Source: Stercorarius parasiticus (lineage: Eukaryota; Chordata; Aves; Charadriiformes; Stercorariidae). From it: 64,000 nucleotides of DNA. The stretch lies in contig VWZL01002004.1 of assembly GCA_013396915.1 (NCBI GenBank), positions 1 to 64,000 on the forward strand, written 5' to 3'. This document shows, in pieces, positions 62,343-64,000 of this stretch. Made by a program: the position numbers and the translations under genes. The notes beneath the pieces are model-generated. The model had not been told where the DNA came from. It saw only the letters and a list, made by a program, of their open reading frames with translations, and ran no database searches. Each line of letters opens with the position of its first letter. The first letter of the stretch is position 1.

Positions 62343-64000
62343 TTTGAGGCAAATGGTATGAATGTTAAGGGGGATGTTCAATCAGTTACGTTTGAGTGAA
62401 GAGAGAAAACACTAATTAAATTAATATTAAGAAGCTTACAAAACTTTGAGTTTTATTCATCACATGGAAAGTATGCTGATAATACATACAACAAAGTGAG
62501 GTGTTTCATGGTGTAACATCTGCATATGTTGGTACCAGAAGTATTTGGTCTTCAGACTGGCTCAGCAAAATGTTCCTGAATCCTGCTGCTGTTAACACTG
62601 TAACGCATACCTTGTCATGTGCTGTACTTAAAATCCACGGTCACGGGACAAATATTTGTTATTAACAAAAGTTTCACACATGAGTTTCACCATCCATTTT
62701 CTGGTCAACTCCAATTTAACAACAGTTTTGTATTTTGCCTGCAGGCTAGAAAGCTAAGTCTGTGTCCATGTTTCCTGGTTTAGCTGTCATAGTCCAAAAC
62801 GAACATTTTATTTTAAAAAGAACCTGGAAAAATTAACTGAAAAAGGAAAATTTAATTTATTCTGATGTTTTAAGAAATAAGTCTAATAAAAACTAGTTTG
62901 TTTATACTGTGCAATAAGCATAATGTAGTCTTCAATTTCATAGCAAATAGCTGAAGATGAACTTGACAAAATGCCTTGTTTTTATAGTAATTATTATGGT
63001 GGTCATGTCAACATCAAAGTTCTTTGCTAGATTTAACTTTTCTGTGGACTGCAGTCCAAGTTAGCTTCCCTGGATAAGCTCCGTATCTGTTGTGATTGCA
63101 GGGAATAATTCTGACACCCAATGGCATTATAGGAAAATAAGTGCATGAAAACTGGGCATACATGAAATATGTTGTCAGAGATGTGCTGGATCAGTCACTT
63201 TTACATATAGTTCACAGTTAGGTAAAATATTTTTTCTATAAACAAATATTGGAGTGCCTCAACTTCATGTGTAAGTAGTGACAAAACTGAAATTTAGAGC
63301 GTGCAACCTTTTCTGTGTGGTGTGGATTAAAACTACTGATATATGTGCTCATAAGACACATAGAGTGTACAACGATATATGAGTAAGTTTTGATTACTAG
63401 TGATTTAACATATGTATGTAGTTAAAGTTCAGGGCAGGTAAGGTAATTAATTTGTGGATGTTAATGTAACTGATGCACTCTGGAAGGCCTTTTAAACTCA
63501 CTCTGTCCTCATTCCCATAACAACCTCCGACACTTTCTAAGGTTTTCTGCTTTTGGGCTAAAGCTTCTCATGTTTCATTTGAACTCTGTTTGATTTTTGG
63601 ATGGAGAAAATGGAGCAAAGGGAATGTAAATGCGTTAACATGTTTATGTTCCTCCCACGCACCCCTTCTTTTTAATGCATGTGTAGGAGGAATGAAGAAA
63701 AAGCTATAATTTCCTTTACTTGCTACAGCTTTAATTTCCTTTCCCAATGTGGAGGCAGAGGCTGCAAGAAATAAAAAATATTCTGCGTCATTTGTTGGGA
63801 TTTTATGTTAAAGTTTTAGGGTTTGAGCTTTTTTTCCCAGAAAACAAGTTATGAAATATTGCATCTGTAGGAAACACACGTCTAAATCAATTCTTCCTCA
63901 GTCATCAAAGTCTCATGCAAGAATGTGTGTGTAACACTAGGAACATGCTTAAACATTTTCCTGAAAACTTGTTGAATTGCAGGTTATATGAATTTTGATA
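62343..64000. other. AT-rich unique DNA, no gene recognised
   Basis: No open frame of 60 codons or more, RNA gene or transposon is recognised downstream of the CR1 copy to the end of the window. Confidence 0.6.

Noticed and set aside
1..64000. Search for operons, CRISPR arrays, phage or plasmid genes, endogenous retroviral genes or LTR pairs, tRNA and snRNA genes
   Set aside because: None recognised on either strand. The window behaves as vertebrate non-coding DNA, so no new multi-gene system is claimed.

Overview
The window looks like AT-rich, non-coding nuclear DNA from a bird, either intergenic or deep intronic. The main evidence is the repeats. Every confidently recognised interspersed repeat is a CR1 LINE, in avian-type 3'-end variants of different ages, some ending in the ATTCTATG-like tail. 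I saw no L1, Alu, bacterial-style gene organisation or operon. The species cannot be told from this sequence. The assembly has one 356-base run of N and four single Ns.

I found no protein-coding gene I can support. The open frames are short (most under 130 codons), unrelated to any protein I recognise, and often overlap on both strands. The exceptions are pieces of the CR1 reverse-transcriptase ORF: about 24.9-25.6 kb (frameshifted, catalytic motif damaged) and about 62.0-62.3 kb (open but truncated C-terminal end). No tRNA, rRNA, snRNA, CRISPR or known microRNA was recognised.

Layout: 1-11.98 kb is unique AT-rich DNA. At 11.98-12.92 kb lies a degenerate tandem array with a unit of about 155-190 bp, containing telomere-like GGCTAGGGCTAGG stretches, directly followed by a short CR1 3' tail. 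A MIR-like SINE relic is at about 16.63-16.82 kb. CR1 copies are at 24.9-25.65 kb (+), 26.69-26.93 kb (+, old), 35.27-35.71 kb (+, old), 52.21-52.44 kb (a minus-strand 3' end joined to a plus-strand internal piece, as in a twin-primed 5' inversion) and 61.94-62.34 kb (+). A probable false duplication with the assembly gap occupies 47.52-49.56 kb. A low-complexity tract at 60.93-61.04 kb contains a textbook G-quadruplex motif on the minus strand. Several CpG-retaining, repeat-free blocks (notably 42.08-42.96 kb and 58.84-59.31 kb) are the best candidates for conserved regulatory elements.

No genes act together here, and I see no evidence of an undescribed multi-gene system. The items most worth a second look are the assembly duplication, the tandem array, the inverted CR1, the G-quadruplex and the candidate conserved elements.
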